Source: JAGNLV01 sp964612145 (GTDB lineage: Bacteria; Zixibacteria; MSB-5A5; GN15; FEB-12). Taken from it: DNA of 64,000 bases. The stretch is from the NCBI GenBank assembly GCA_964612145.1, contig CAZTBP010000020.1:12908-76907 (forward strand), written 5' to 3'. The notes under the pieces are model-generated. The model worked only from the letters and a program-made list of their open reading frames with translations. It had not been told where the DNA came from and ran no database searches. The translations under genes and the position numbers were made by a program. How positions within the stretch are numbered: the first letter of the stretch is position 1; each line of letters opens with the position of its first letter. Positions 51,580 to 60,004 of the stretch are shown in pieces.

Positions 51580-52518
51580 ATGACACCTACTGATTTTATC
51601 TGGATGAACGGCAAGCTGGTCAAGTGGGACGAGGCGACGATTCATGTCTGCTCGCACGTGGTCCACTACGGCTCATCGGTGTTTGAAGGCATGCGGGTTT
51701 ACAAGACTGCTGAGGGCCCGGCGGCGTTCCGTCTGCGCGAGCACAGCAAGCGCCTGCTTGATTCGGCCAAGATTTACCGCATGGACCTGCCGTATACGGC
51801 TGAAGAGATCGATCAGGCTATTTTGGATACGGTTGGGGCAAACGGTCTGGATGCCTGTTATGTCCGTCCGGTGGCCTACCGCGGTTACAATTCGCTGGGT
51901 GTGGATCCCTCCAACTGCCCGGTTGATCTGGCCATAGCCGTGTGGCCGTGGGGCCAGTACTTAGGTGAGGAAGCGCTGGAGAAGGGTGTGTCGGTCTGTG
52001 TGTCCTCGTGGAATCGCCTTGCCCCGAATACGATGCCGTCGATGGCTAAAGCCGGCGCCAACTACATGAACAGCCAGTTGATCAAGATGGAGGCGCTCTC
52101 GCATGGCTATGTCGAGGGCATTGCGCTGGATACCTCCGGTCATGTGTCTGAGGGTTCCGGGGAGAACATTTTCCTGGTGCGCAACGGGGCGCTGGTCACG
52201 CCGACTTTTGCGGCCTCGATTCTGCCGGGCATTACACGTCGCTCGGTCATCAAGATCGCCCAGGATATGGGGATCAAGGTGATTGAACAGAATGTGCCGC
52301 GTGAGGCGCTGTACCTGGCCAATGAGGTCTTCTTCACCGGTTCGGCAGCGGAAATTACCCCGATTTCCTATATCGACAATATCAAAGTGGGGGAAGGCGT
52401 CGCCGGACCGATCACCAAGAAACTTCAGAAGGCGTTCTTTGACATTCTCGAGGGACGCACCGAAGATAAATGGAACTGGCTGACGCTGGTGCCGAAGTAC
52501 AACAACGTGACGGTGTAG
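51580..52518 (+). CDS. ilvE: Branched-chain amino acid aminotransferase
   Basis: A 312-residue class IV PLP enzyme that exchanges the amino group of Leu, Ile and Val with 2-oxoglutarate. 'HVVHYGSSVFEGMRVYKT', 'VRPVAYRGYNSLGVDPSNCP', PLP-Lys157 in 'PSMAKAGANYMNSQLIKMEA', 'GHVSEGSGENIFLVRNGALV' and 'ADKWNWLTLV'-like 'EDKWNWLTLV' match IlvE. AGGAGG (51563-51568) lies 11 bases before ATG 51580; the upstream ATG 51559 precedes the ribosome-binding site and is not used. It is followed by rpiB after 3 bases. It can start leucine degradation or end synthesis. Confidence 0.93.
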   Translation: MTPTDFIWMNGKLVKWDEATIHVCSHVVHYGSSVFEGMRVYKTAEGPAAFRLREHSKRLLDSAKIYRMDLPYTAEEIDQAILDTVGANGLDACYVRPVAYRGYNSLGVDPSNCPVDLAIAVWPWGQYLGEEALEKGVSVCVSSWNRLAPNTMPSMAKAGANYMNSQLIKMEALSHGYVEGIALDTSGHVSEGSGENIFLVRNGALVTPTFAASILPGITRRSVIKIAQDMGIKVIEQNVPREALYLANEVFFTGSAAEITPISYIDNIKVGEGVAGPITKKLQKAFFDILEGRTEDKWNWLTLVPKYNNVTV

Positions 52519-52521
52519 TTC

Positions 52522-52977
52522 ATGAAGCTGGCAATCGGATGCGATCACGCCGGGTTTGAGTTTAAGGAGCGGGTCAAGAAGATCCTCACCGGTTTCGGGC
52601 ACGAGGTGACTGATGTCGGGGCGCATGGCAAGGACTCGGTTGATTACCCTGATTTCGCTCTCAAGGTGGCTGAGGCGGTCGGCGGGGGTGAGGTAGATCG
52701 CGGGGTGCTGGTATGCTGGACTGGCAACGGCATGAATATCGCGGCGAACAAGATGGCCGGGGTGCGAGCCGGAATGGCGCTCAATCCGGAGATGGCGTAT
52801 CTCACGCGCCTGCACAACGACGCCAACGTGCTGACGCTGGCTCAGAAATTTACGCCTGAGGAGCAGCTTGACTCGATTCTCGATCAGTTCCTCAATACGG
52901 AGTTCGAGGGTGGCCGTCACGAGCGCCGGGTAAACAAGATCGTTTCGGTGGAGGAGCGTTCGAGCGCGAGCGGCTAG
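52522..52977 (+). CDS. rpiB: Ribose-5-phosphate isomerase B
   Basis: A 151-residue isomerase interconverting ribose-5-phosphate and ribulose-5-phosphate in the pentose phosphate pathway. 'MKLAIGCDHAGFEFKERVKK', 'YPDFALKVAEAV', the catalytic Cys in 'VLVCWTGNGMNIAANKMAGV' and 'ARLHNDANVLTL'-like 'TRLHNDANVLTLAQKF' fit RpiB. The family usually has Gly after the catalytic Cys (CGTGxGM); here it is Trp (CWTGNGM). The neighbouring allose/galactose isomerase branch (LacA/LacB, AlsB) cannot be wholly excluded. The ATG comes 3 bases after the ilvE stop. Confidence 0.88.
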   Translation: MKLAIGCDHAGFEFKERVKKILTGFGHEVTDVGAHGKDSVDYPDFALKVAEAVGGGEVDRGVLVCWTGNGMNIAANKMAGVRAGMALNPEMAYLTRLHNDANVLTLAQKFTPEEQLDSILDQFLNTEFEGGRHERRVNKIVSVEERSSASG

Positions 52978-53007
52978 TTGGTGACACGTCGTTTTGACTT
53001 CGTAAGA

Positions 53008-53034
53008 GCCCGCAGTAAGCAGCGGGCCTTTTTG
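53008..53034 (+). terminator. Rho-independent terminator after rpiB
   Basis: GCCCGC (53008-53013) pairs with GCGGGC (53022-53027), 8-base loop, followed by CTTTTTG. Confidence 0.8.
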
Positions 53035-53057
53035 TTTGAACGCGCTTTCGAAAGTTC

Positions 53058-53561
53058 CTGATCATTCTTTTTTTGATTACAGCGTTTTCGGTTTCCGAAG
53101 CGGTTGCCGGTGAGCGTGATGATCAGGAGGGTTATCGATTTAAGTTGATTACGGCCGATCGGATTGTCGTGTCCGGCATCGGAGGCTCTTTTCAGGGCAA
53201 CAGATTCGTGGGAACCATAGCGGGGGATCGAGTTGCATTTGAACTGTCAGAGATTCATGCTCTTTATCGCGATAACGGCACCTCGCTTAAGCGGGGCGCA
53301 CTGACGGGACTTTTCGTCGGCCTGCTTGTCACCGGCCTGCTTGCCATAAACGAGTACCGGAACACAAAGGGCGACCCGTGGAATTGGTTCGATACGAACG
53401 ACATACTGGTGAAATCGGGCCTTGCAGTCGCTGGTGGCACGATGCTAGGCGTTGCTGTTGGCAACAGCATCCATCGGTGGGAAACCGTGGTTGAGCCGAC
53501 AGGATATTGGGGCAGTCAACCGGACGGGGATGTCTTTGTGGGGCTGACTTTGAATTTCTGA
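53058..53561 (+). CDS. Exported hypothetical protein with uncertain start
   Basis: About 162-167 residues. A signal-like hydrophobic segment (FLIILFLITAFSVSEAVAG) precedes a beta-rich domain ('YRFKLITADRIVVSGIGGSF'), a glycine-rich membrane-like pair of segments ('GALTGLFVGLLVTGLLA', 'SGLAVAGGTMLGVAVGNSI') and a C-terminal 'VFVGLTLNF' ending in Phe. The frame has no ATG or GTG upstream of the signal segment: CTG 53058 keeps most of it, TTG 53073 truncates it, and the frame closes at 53037. A terminator lies directly upstream and no promoter is apparent. The gene may use a rare start or have lost its 5' end. Function unknown. Confidence 0.5.
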   Translation: MIILFLITAFSVSEAVAGERDDQEGYRFKLITADRIVVSGIGGSFQGNRFVGTIAGDRVAFELSEIHALYRDNGTSLKRGALTGLFVGLLVTGLLAINEYRNTKGDPWNWFDTNDILVKSGLAVAGGTMLGVAVGNSIHRWETVVEPTGYWGSQPDGDVFVGLTLNF

Positions 53562-53656
53562 ATACTCTCCCGCTCCGAATGGGGGAACTTTTCTCTTCCG
53601 TCACTACATTTGTCTATCAGGGCAAGGTAGTGGCCGGGCCGAATGGCCTTATTGGG

Positions 53657-53693
53657 ACGTGCTTCCCAGGACGTGCTTCCCGGTGCTTCCCGG
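53657..53693 (+). repeat. Short tandem repeat of TGCTTCCCGG
   Basis: Three near-identical units follow one another: ACGTGCTTCCCAGG, ACGTGCTTCCCGG and TGCTTCCCGG, immediately before the glyA promoter. Confidence 0.65.
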
Positions 53694-53722
53694 TTGACCT
53701 CAAACCGCGATTTTCGTACCTT
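53694..53722 (+). promoter_or_regulatory. Promoter of glyA
   Basis: TTGACC (53694-53699), 17-base spacer, TACCTT (53717-53722), about 40 bases before ATG 53764; GGAGA serves as ribosome-binding site. Confidence 0.5.
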
Positions 53723-53763
53723 GCGGTGTTGTATAAACGACTGATGAGTTTGGAGATATAGCC

Positions 53764-55020
53764 ATGTCGTACTTAAAGGATGTCGATCCCGAAATATTTG
53801 ATGCCATACAAAAAGAAACGGACCGTCAGGCCCACAAACTGGAACTGATCGCCTCGGAAAATTTTACCTCGATGGCGGTCATGGAGGCCGCCGGCGGGGT
53901 GATGACCAACAAGTATGCCGAGGGGTACCCCGGTAAACGGTACTACGGCGGCTGCGAGTGGGTTGATGTCGCCGAGGATCTTGCCCGCGAGCGGCTTAAA
54001 CAGCTGTTCGGCTGTGAGCATGCCAATGTGCAGCCGCATTCCGGATCGCAGGCGAATATGGCAGTGTATATGACGGTGCTCGAGCCGGGCGATAAAGTTA
54101 TGGGGCTGGATCTTACCCACGGCGGCCATTTGACGCACGGTCACCCGATCAATTTCTCCGGCAAGCTGTATGATTTCCACGGCTACGAGGTCGACAAGGA
54201 AACCGAGACAATTAACTACGACAACCTGATCGAGCAGGCGAAAAAGCTCCAGCCGAAAATGATTGTGGCGGGCGCCTCGGCCTATCCGCGCCTGCTGGAT
54301 TTCGACAAGATCCGCGAGGCGTGCGATGCCTGCGGGGCGTACATGATGGTTGATATTGCGCATATCGCCGGACTGGTTGCGGCAGGGGTGCATCCCTCAC
54401 CGGTACCGATGGCCGATTTTGTGACCTCGACCACGCACAAGACGCTTCGCGGTCCGCGTGGCGGGATAGTGATGTGCAAAGAGAAGTACGCCGCCGATCT
54501 GGACCGCACGGTCATGCCTGGGATCCAGGGCGGTCCGCTGATGCACATTATCGCGGCCAAGGCCGTGGCGTTCAAAGAGGCGCTGGAACCGGGGTTCAAA
54601 GAGTATCAGCAGCGTATTGTCAAAAACGCCTCGGTGCTTGCCCAAGAGTTGATGAAAAGAGGCTACAAGCTTGTCTCCGGCGGAACCGACACACACCTGA
54701 TGCTGGTGAATTTTATCGACATCCCCAAAGTCACCGGCAAGAAGGTCGAGAAGGCGCTGGACAAAGCGGGCATCACGGTGAATAAAAACACCGTGCCGTT
54801 TGACCCGGAGAAGCCGTTTGTTACGTCCGGAATCCGTATCGGTACGCCGGCGATAACGACGCGCGGGATGGGGCCGGCGGAGATGGTGACGATTGCCGAT
54901 TTCATCGATCGGGCGATCCAGAACCGCCTCAAAGAGGAAGTGCTGGAAGGGATCGCACAGGAAGTGGCTGAGCTGTGTGACAAGTTCCCGCTGTACGGCG
55001 AACTGGTCGAGCAGGTGTAA
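53764..55020 (+). CDS. glyA: Serine hydroxymethyltransferase
   Basis: A 418-residue PLP enzyme that converts serine and tetrahydrofolate to glycine and methylene-tetrahydrofolate. 'KLELIASENFTSMAVMEAAG', 'NKYAEGYPGKRYYGGCEWVD', 'NVQPHSGSQANMAVYMTVLE' and the PLP-Lys226 in 'VTSTTHKTLRGPRGG' are canonical; 'TSGIRIGTPAITTRGMGPAE' closes the family pattern. Length is standard. It has its own promoter and is followed by a glycosyltransferase gene after 9 bases. Confidence 0.97.
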   Translation: MSYLKDVDPEIFDAIQKETDRQAHKLELIASENFTSMAVMEAAGGVMTNKYAEGYPGKRYYGGCEWVDVAEDLARERLKQLFGCEHANVQPHSGSQANMAVYMTVLEPGDKVMGLDLTHGGHLTHGHPINFSGKLYDFHGYEVDKETETINYDNLIEQAKKLQPKMIVAGASAYPRLLDFDKIREACDACGAYMMVDIAHIAGLVAAGVHPSPVPMADFVTSTTHKTLRGPRGGIVMCKEKYAADLDRTVMPGIQGGPLMHIIAAKAVAFKEALEPGFKEYQQRIVKNASVLAQELMKRGYKLVSGGTDTHLMLVNFIDIPKVTGKKVEKALDKAGITVNKNTVPFDPEKPFVTSGIRIGTPAITTRGMGPAEMVTIADFIDRAIQNRLKEEVLEGIAQEVAELCDKFPLYGELVEQV

Positions 55021-55029
55021 GGCGGCCGG

Positions 55030-56724
55030 GTGCGGTCGGGTTGGCTATTTCCGGTGAGTGAGAGGGATGGATCTTTGGCGGCTCGCTACTGGCCGTACGC
55101 TGTCTTTTTGGCAATAGTCGGCGTCTATTCGTGGTTTACGCTCCCGGACGGATTTAACGCCACCGATGAGGGCTATCTGCTGGCGCTGGGGCAGCGGGTA
55201 GTCGACGGCGAGGTGCCGTATCGGGATTTCTATTTTCTTCGCACACCGCTCTCCGTTTATATCCAGGCCGCATTGATTGGTTTGCTGGGCGAGAGCTACA
55301 CGGTGCTCGCCTCGCGCATCTACTGGCTGGTCCAGATGACGCTGGCGACGGTGTTTTTGTCGTTCATCTATCGTCGGTTTGTTTCGACGGGAGAACTGGT
55401 CGCGCTGCTGCTGTCGACGTTTGCCATTTCAACTCTGCTGCTGCCGTTTCCGTGGTACAATTACGATGCAGTCTTTTTCGCGATTGTCACGGCACTGTGT
55501 ATCCACAACCGGAAGTTCCTGCCGGCTGGGATCGCGGCCTTTCTGGCGGCGATGTGCAAGCAGAACTACCTGGCATTATTACCGGGCTATTTAATTCTCG
55601 CGGGAATAGTGCAGTGGCGGGTGCGATCGGTGACGCTTGTTTCGCGCAAAGATCTCATTCGCATGGCGACAGGGTTTTTGGCTCCGGCGGTGCTGTATGC
55701 CGGGTACCTGGGGATACAGGGGCTGCTGGGGGCGTTCTACAACAATGTCTTTGCCTGGCCGCCCAAAGCGAGCCAGACCGAGATTGGGTTCGTGCTGTTT
55801 CAGGATCATCCGGAGGCGCTGGTCAGGGCGCTGCCGATGATCGCGGTGGTGACGATCTGGTTCTACCTGAATCGGCTGCCGTTGATCTGGAAGATTATCG
55901 GTCGGTTTGCGGCGGCGGGCACGGCGTTCTGGATTCTATACTCGCATCACAATTTCGTATACGCGACCGTTTATTTCGGAATTACGGTGGCGGTGCTGGT
56001 GGCGATTCATTCCGTGCGGGGGAGAACAGGACTCAAGAACGGGGTCCTGCAGGCGCTGCTTCCGATGCTGATATTCGGCTTGATCCTGCAGTACCTCGCC
56101 GGGTTCAATTACACCGGAGTCATATTAGCGTATGCCGGGACCGGGTTGTTATTCGCGGTGGGGTGGGTTTTGCTGCGGCGCACGAGTACGATTGCTCACC
56201 GGAAATGGCTGGCGCTGGAGTTGCTGGTTCTGGTTCTGGTGGTGGGCTGGTTTCACCGGTATACGTACGTGTATAGGGATGCGGATCGGTCTGACCTGAA
56301 GTCCGAATTCCGGACTGAAAAGCTAGCCGGGATCGAATCGAGCCGCCGGAACACCTGGCAGATCGACCAGATCGTTTCGATTACGCGGGAGTTGACCGAA
56401 CCCGGCGATCCGATATTTGTATTTCCGGATTTCCCGGTCTTTTACTACCTGACCGACCGGGTCAATCCGACCCCGATTGCGTGGTATATTCAGCTTGAAT
56501 ACGGCGGCCCGATGACCGAACGGGCGCTGGAGTCGTTGCGCAAGCAAGGGCCGAAGCTTATATTCGTTCAGACGTTTTTTGAAATCGACTATGTTCGCGA
56601 GGGCGCCGTTATCGATTACATGTCAATCCCTCGCTATGCTCCGATTTTCGATTTCATAACTCGGTACTACGAGAAGGATCGTGAAATAGGCGATATCGCG
56701 CTGTATCTGCCCCGGCGGCGGTAG
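55030..56724 (+). CDS. GT-C (family 39-like) membrane glycosyltransferase
   Basis: A 564-residue integral membrane protein with about eleven transmembrane segments followed by a periplasmic C-terminal region of about 130 residues. 'NATDEGYLLALGQRVVDGEV' in the first extracytoplasmic loop holds the Asp-Glu pair expected for GT-C enzymes that use polyprenyl-phosphate sugars (PMT/ArnT/GT39 type), followed by 'YRDFYFLRTPLSVYIQA', a family-like pattern. The acceptor is unknown. The start is GTG 55030, 9 bases after glyA, and cotranscription with glyA is likely. Confidence 0.75.
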   Translation: MRSGWLFPVSERDGSLAARYWPYAVFLAIVGVYSWFTLPDGFNATDEGYLLALGQRVVDGEVPYRDFYFLRTPLSVYIQAALIGLLGESYTVLASRIYWLVQMTLATVFLSFIYRRFVSTGELVALLLSTFAISTLLLPFPWYNYDAVFFAIVTALCIHNRKFLPAGIAAFLAAMCKQNYLALLPGYLILAGIVQWRVRSVTLVSRKDLIRMATGFLAPAVLYAGYLGIQGLLGAFYNNVFAWPPKASQTEIGFVLFQDHPEALVRALPMIAVVTIWFYLNRLPLIWKIIGRFAAAGTAFWILYSHHNFVYATVYFGITVAVLVAIHSVRGRTGLKNGVLQALLPMLIFGLILQYLAGFNYTGVILAYAGTGLLFAVGWVLLRRTSTIAHRKWLALELLVLVLVVGWFHRYTYVYRDADRSDLKSEFRTEKLAGIESSRRNTWQIDQIVSITRELTEPGDPIFVFPDFPVFYYLTDRVNPTPIAWYIQLEYGGPMTERALESLRKQGPKLIFVQTFFEIDYVREGAVIDYMSIPRYAPIFDFITRYYEKDREIGDIALYLPRRR

Positions 56725-56757
56725 CTCGGCAGGTCCTGACGATGCACGGAGGTGACG

Positions 56758-57069
56758 ATGCTGTTTCAGGTAAGTATGTTTCCGACCAGCAAGAAAGGCA
56801 CTTCGGCCTCGGCCGATGTGGCGAAAGTAATCGACATAATCGATAAGTCCGGGCTGGCGTACAAACTCACCGCTATGTCGACACTGATCGAAGGCGAGTG
56901 GGAAGAGGTCATGGACACCTTGAACAATGCGCGCAAGATGCTTCGGGAGAACGGGCACGAGCGGATTTACATAATTATCAATATCGATGACCGCAAGGAT
57001 GCGAAGAACCGTATTACCGACAAGGTCCAATCGGTAGAACAACAACTTGGACGGGAGGTCAGCAAATGA
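56758..57069 (+). CDS. MTH1187/YkoF-type thiamine-binding protein
   Basis: A 103-residue protein of the MTH1187 family (Thiamine_BP). 'FQVSMFPTSKKGTSASADVA', 'YKLTAMSTLIEGEWEEVMDT' and 'RIYIIINIDDRKDAKNRITD' are the conserved parts. Family members bind thiamine or related pyrimidines and are thought to buffer or salvage them in the cytoplasm. GGAGG lies just before ATG 56758, so the GTG at 56752 is unlikely as the start. Its end overlaps cutA by 4 bases (ATGA). Confidence 0.83.
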   Translation: MLFQVSMFPTSKKGTSASADVAKVIDIIDKSGLAYKLTAMSTLIEGEWEEVMDTLNNARKMLRENGHERIYIIINIDDRKDAKNRITDKVQSVEQQLGREVSK

Positions 57070-57398
57070 GTGCCGACGTCGTCGTAGTCTACGTATCGCT
57101 GCCCCGCGAAGAAGCGAAGAACATGGCCCGGGCCTTGGTCGAGAATCGCATGGCGGCCTGTGTTAACATTATCCCGCAGATCGAATCGTACTTTTTCTGG
57201 GAGGGCAAGGCGGAGTACGATGAGGAGGCGCTGCTGATTATCAAAACGTCGTCGGCGCGGTTTGATCGGCTGCGGGATTTCATCGCCGAGGTCCACCCGT
57301 ATGAGCTTCCGGAGATAATCGGTTTGCCGATTACGCACGGGTTGTCCGAGTATGTCGAGTGGGTGAAGAAAGAGTCGGAGGAGCAGAGCGCGGAGTAA
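57066..57398 (+). CDS. cutA: CutA1 divalent-cation tolerance protein
   Basis: A 110-residue protein. 'VVVVYVSLPREEAKNMARAL', 'RMAACVNIIPQIESYFFWEG', 'EEALLIIKTSSARFDRLRDF' and 'IAEVHPYELPEIIGLPI' are the CutA1 signatures. Family members are trimeric, very stable proteins linked to copper tolerance, with unclear biochemical role. It is translationally coupled to the thiamine-binding protein gene and followed by nrdR after 30 bases. Confidence 0.93.
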   Translation: MSADVVVVYVSLPREEAKNMARALVENRMAACVNIIPQIESYFFWEGKAEYDEEALLIIKTSSARFDRLRDFIAEVHPYELPEIIGLPITHGLSEYVEWVKKESEEQSAE

Positions 57399-57428
57399 CT
57401 CGTGTAGTCCGTGCTCTGATGACGTCTG

Positions 57429-57878
57429 ATGAAATGCCCCAACTGCGGACACGAAGAGGACAAGGTGGTTGACTCGCGCAAGTCGCACGATGGCCGGGCG
57501 GTGCGGCGACGCCGGGAGTGTCTCAACTGCAACAGCCGGTTTACGACGTATGAGTATGTCGAACATCAGCAGATAACGGTTCTCAAGGGGGACGGGCGAC
57601 GGGAGGTCTTCGACCGAACGAAGCTCGAGCAGGGCATCAAGCTGGCCTGCAACAAGCGACCGGTGCCGCGCGAGAAGATCAAGGCGATGGTCGACGAGAT
57701 CGAGGCTGATATCAACGCCCGGCCCGGTAACGAGATTGCTTCGTCGGCAGTCGGCGAGCTGGTTATGGACAAACTTCGCGCGGTTGATGAAATCGCGTAT
57801 GTCCGGTTCGCCTCTGTCTACCGGAAATTCCGCGATACCGGGGAATTCCTCGAAGAGATCAAGAAGCTGCTGAAGTAG
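57429..57878 (+). CDS. nrdR: Transcriptional regulator NrdR
   Basis: A 149-residue repressor of ribonucleotide reductase genes. N-terminal zinc ribbon with Cys3, Cys6 ('MKCPNCGHEEDKVVDSRKSH') and a second pair in 'RRECLNCNSRFTTYE', then an ATP-cone domain ('VLKGDGRREVFDRTKLEQGI'; 'VDEIAYVRFASVYRKFRDTG'). Binding of ATP or dATP tunes repression. Length is standard. No nrd genes are in the window. It ends 8 bases from the convergent alcohol dehydrogenase. Confidence 0.96.
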   Translation: MKCPNCGHEEDKVVDSRKSHDGRAVRRRRECLNCNSRFTTYEYVEHQQITVLKGDGRREVFDRTKLEQGIKLACNKRPVPREKIKAMVDEIEADINARPGNEIASSAVGELVMDKLRAVDEIAYVRFASVYRKFRDTGEFLEEIKKLLK

Positions 57879-57886
57879 GGCTGGTC

Positions 57887-58948
57887 TTAGAATCGAATCA
57901 GTGGTTTGATGACATTGTCCTTTTTCTTGTCCATCATATCAAAAGCTTTGTCCAATTCATCGAAACCGAATTCATGCGTCGTCATTTTGGTCGGGTCGAC
58001 TTTGCCGGTCTGTATTACACGCATGAGTCGTTTCATCCGTTCCTTGCCGCCGGGGCAGAGGCCGGTATTGATAACTTTGTTGCTCATGCCGACGCCCCAC
58101 TCCATACGGGGGATTTTGACGTAGTCGCCCTCGCCAAAATACCCGGCAACCGAAATTGTCCCGCCGGGGCGGGTTACCTTGATGCAGTTCTCAAAGGTCT
58201 CCTGCGCCCCGAAAGCTTCGATCGACGAATCCACCCCGTCGCCGTCGGTTAGTTCAAGGATTTGCTCGACCGGATCGCCTTGCTTGAAATTCACCGTTTC
58301 ATCGACGCCGTATGATCTGGCCAGTTCGAATCGATTATCGAGAGCATCAACGCCGATCAGCAGACCGGCTCCCTGCATTCGGGCGCCGGCAACGGCCATG
58401 AGGCCAACCGGTCCCAGCGCAAAGACAACCACCGTACCACCGATAGGGATATGGGCATGTTCTGCCCCCATGAATCCTGTCGACATCATATCGCAGGTGT
58501 AGACCGCAGCCTCGTTCGGCACATCGTCCGGGATTGGCGCGGAGTTGGCCTCGGCGCTGTTGACGGTGAAGTACTCAGCAAACACGCCATCCTTAACATT
58601 GGCAAACTTCCATCCTCCCAGCATCTGGGTGCACTGCGACGTATATCCGCGGAGGCAGTTCTCACACTTGTAACAGGGAGTAATGGCGTTCACTGCGACG
58701 CGATCACCCTCTTTGACCGTGGTAACCTCTGAACCGACTGCATGGACCGTGCCCACCGCTTCGTGACCAAGAGTAAGGTTTTCGCGCTCACCAAGGGCGC
58801 CGTGCACGGTATGGGCATCGGAGGTACAGACCAGGGCATGAGTTGTCTTGACGACGATCTCGTTGGGAGTCGGTTCCGGGATCGGTTTCTCAGTAAACCC
58901 CACGTTGTCGATCCCCTTCATTACGAATGCTTTCATCGTGTCAGCCAT
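57887..58948 (-). CDS. Zinc-dependent alcohol dehydrogenase (TbADH/isopropanol dehydrogenase-like)
   Basis: A 353-residue medium-chain dehydrogenase. Catalytic zinc ligands are in 'ALVCTSDAHTVHG', 'LGHEAVGTV' and the 'CDMMSTGFMGAEHAHI' segment, which resembles secondary-alcohol dehydrogenases of the T. brockii type ('AGWKFSNVKDGVF' versus 'GGWKFANVKDGVF' here). Unlike TbADH it also keeps the structural zinc set 'CYKCENCLRGYTSQC' with 2-2-7 spacing. The cofactor loop 'GVDALDNRFELA' has Asp at the end of the second Rossmann strand, which points to NAD rather than NADP. GGAGG lies 7 bases before the ATG. Likely substrates are small alcohols or aldehydes. Confidence 0.87.
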   Translation of the reverse strand: MADTMKAFVMKGIDNVGFTEKPIPEPTPNEIVVKTTHALVCTSDAHTVHGALGERENLTLGHEAVGTVHAVGSEVTTVKEGDRVAVNAITPCYKCENCLRGYTSQCTQMLGGWKFANVKDGVFAEYFTVNSAEANSAPIPDDVPNEAAVYTCDMMSTGFMGAEHAHIPIGGTVVVFALGPVGLMAVAGARMQGAGLLIGVDALDNRFELARSYGVDETVNFKQGDPVEQILELTDGDGVDSSIEAFGAQETFENCIKVTRPGGTISVAGYFGEGDYVKIPRMEWGVGMSNKVINTGLCPGGKERMKRLMRVIQTGKVDPTKMTTHEFGFDELDKAFDMMDKKKDNVIKPLIRF

Positions 58949-59135
58949 GTAGAGGCCTCCATTCCTTGACTACTTGTGGATCAGCCGTAAACAAGCGAGG
59001 CAAAGTGGGGAGGAGGCGGCAGGAGTGAGCTTGTCAGATCCGTTTTCAATCTCTGTTACCAATAGCAACCGAAGAGTGCCGGCTCAGTTCCGAATTTTGC
59101 CGGAAATCGCGCGGTTGGGGCTTGGAACATTCGCA

Positions 59136-59164
59136 TTGACAACACCCGGTCTGCGTACGACCTT
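59136..59164 (+). promoter_or_regulatory. Promoter just ahead of tatC (possibly leaderless)
   Basis: TTGACA (59136-59141), 17-base spacer, GACCTT (59159-59164); ATG 59174 follows after 9 bases with no ribosome-binding site. Confidence 0.4.
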
Positions 59165-59173
59165 ACTCCCGTT

Positions 59174-60004
59174 ATGACTGACGAACCGCAACAGCCTGAC
59201 AACACTGGATCCGGCGAAGAAAAGGAATCCCGGGGCAATGACGGCCTGTTCGGGAACATGCCGTTTCTGGAGCACCTCGAGGAACTTCGCTGGCGCCTGC
59301 TGAAGTCAGTTCTGGCGGTGGTGGTTATGTCGGGGGTGGCTTTCTACTTTTCCGATCAGCTGGTCTGGCTCATTAAGAAGCCGCTGGGGGAAACCAAGCT
59401 GTACAATATTGCGGTTACCGGGGCATTTTATGCCTATTTGAAAGTCGCGCTGGTGGCGGGTGTGTTGGGGGCGCTGCCGTTTGTGTTTTATCAAATGTGG
59501 GCGTTTATCTCGCCGGGGCTTTACAAGCGCGAGAAACTGGCGATCATCCCGCTGGTGATAGCCTCGACGTTGCTTTTTCTGACCGGGGCGGTGTTCTGCT
59601 ATTTCACGGTGCTGCCGCTGGCGTTCAAGTTCCTGATCGGGTTCGGGGGGGAACTGATTATCAATACAATTACGATCGGCAGTTATATCAGTTTTGTAGG
59701 GCTGTTAATTATCGCGTTTGGAATGGGTTTCCAGTTGCCGATCCTGGCGTATTTCCTGGGGAAGATGGGACTGATCAACGCCCGAATGCTGGGTAAGGGG
59801 CGGCGGTATGCCTTTGTGACTATTTTAATTGCCGGGGCGATCATCACGCCGCCGGATATTTTTACGCAGGTGCTCCTGGCGATCCCGTTGTATATCCTGT
59901 ACGAGGTATCGATTATCGTCGTGCGGGTGGTGCAGCGGAAGAAACGCGAGAAGGATCTGGGCGAGAAAGAGGCCGCCGAGTTGCCGTACGGCCGTGAGGA
60001 GTGA
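59174..60004 (+). CDS. tatC: Sec-independent protein translocase TatC
   Basis: A 276-residue inner-membrane protein with six transmembrane helices, the twin-arginine signal receptor. 'MPFLEHLEELRWRLLKSVLA' holds the conserved N-terminal HLEELR, 'FYQMWAFISPGLYKREK' the periplasmic loop signature, and 'FGMGFQLPILAYFLGKMGLI' the later family motif. An acidic 28-residue N-terminal extension and a charged C-terminal tail are present. No tatA/tatB is adjacent. It is followed by the Mrp ATPase gene; between them (60005-60190) no further gene is apparent. Confidence 0.95.
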   Translation: MTDEPQQPDNTGSGEEKESRGNDGLFGNMPFLEHLEELRWRLLKSVLAVVVMSGVAFYFSDQLVWLIKKPLGETKLYNIAVTGAFYAYLKVALVAGVLGALPFVFYQMWAFISPGLYKREKLAIIPLVIASTLLFLTGAVFCYFTVLPLAFKFLIGFGGELIINTITIGSYISFVGLLIIAFGMGFQLPILAYFLGKMGLINARMLGKGRRYAFVTILIAGAIITPPDIFTQVLLAIPLYILYEVSIIVVRVVQRKKREKDLGEKEAAELPYGREE

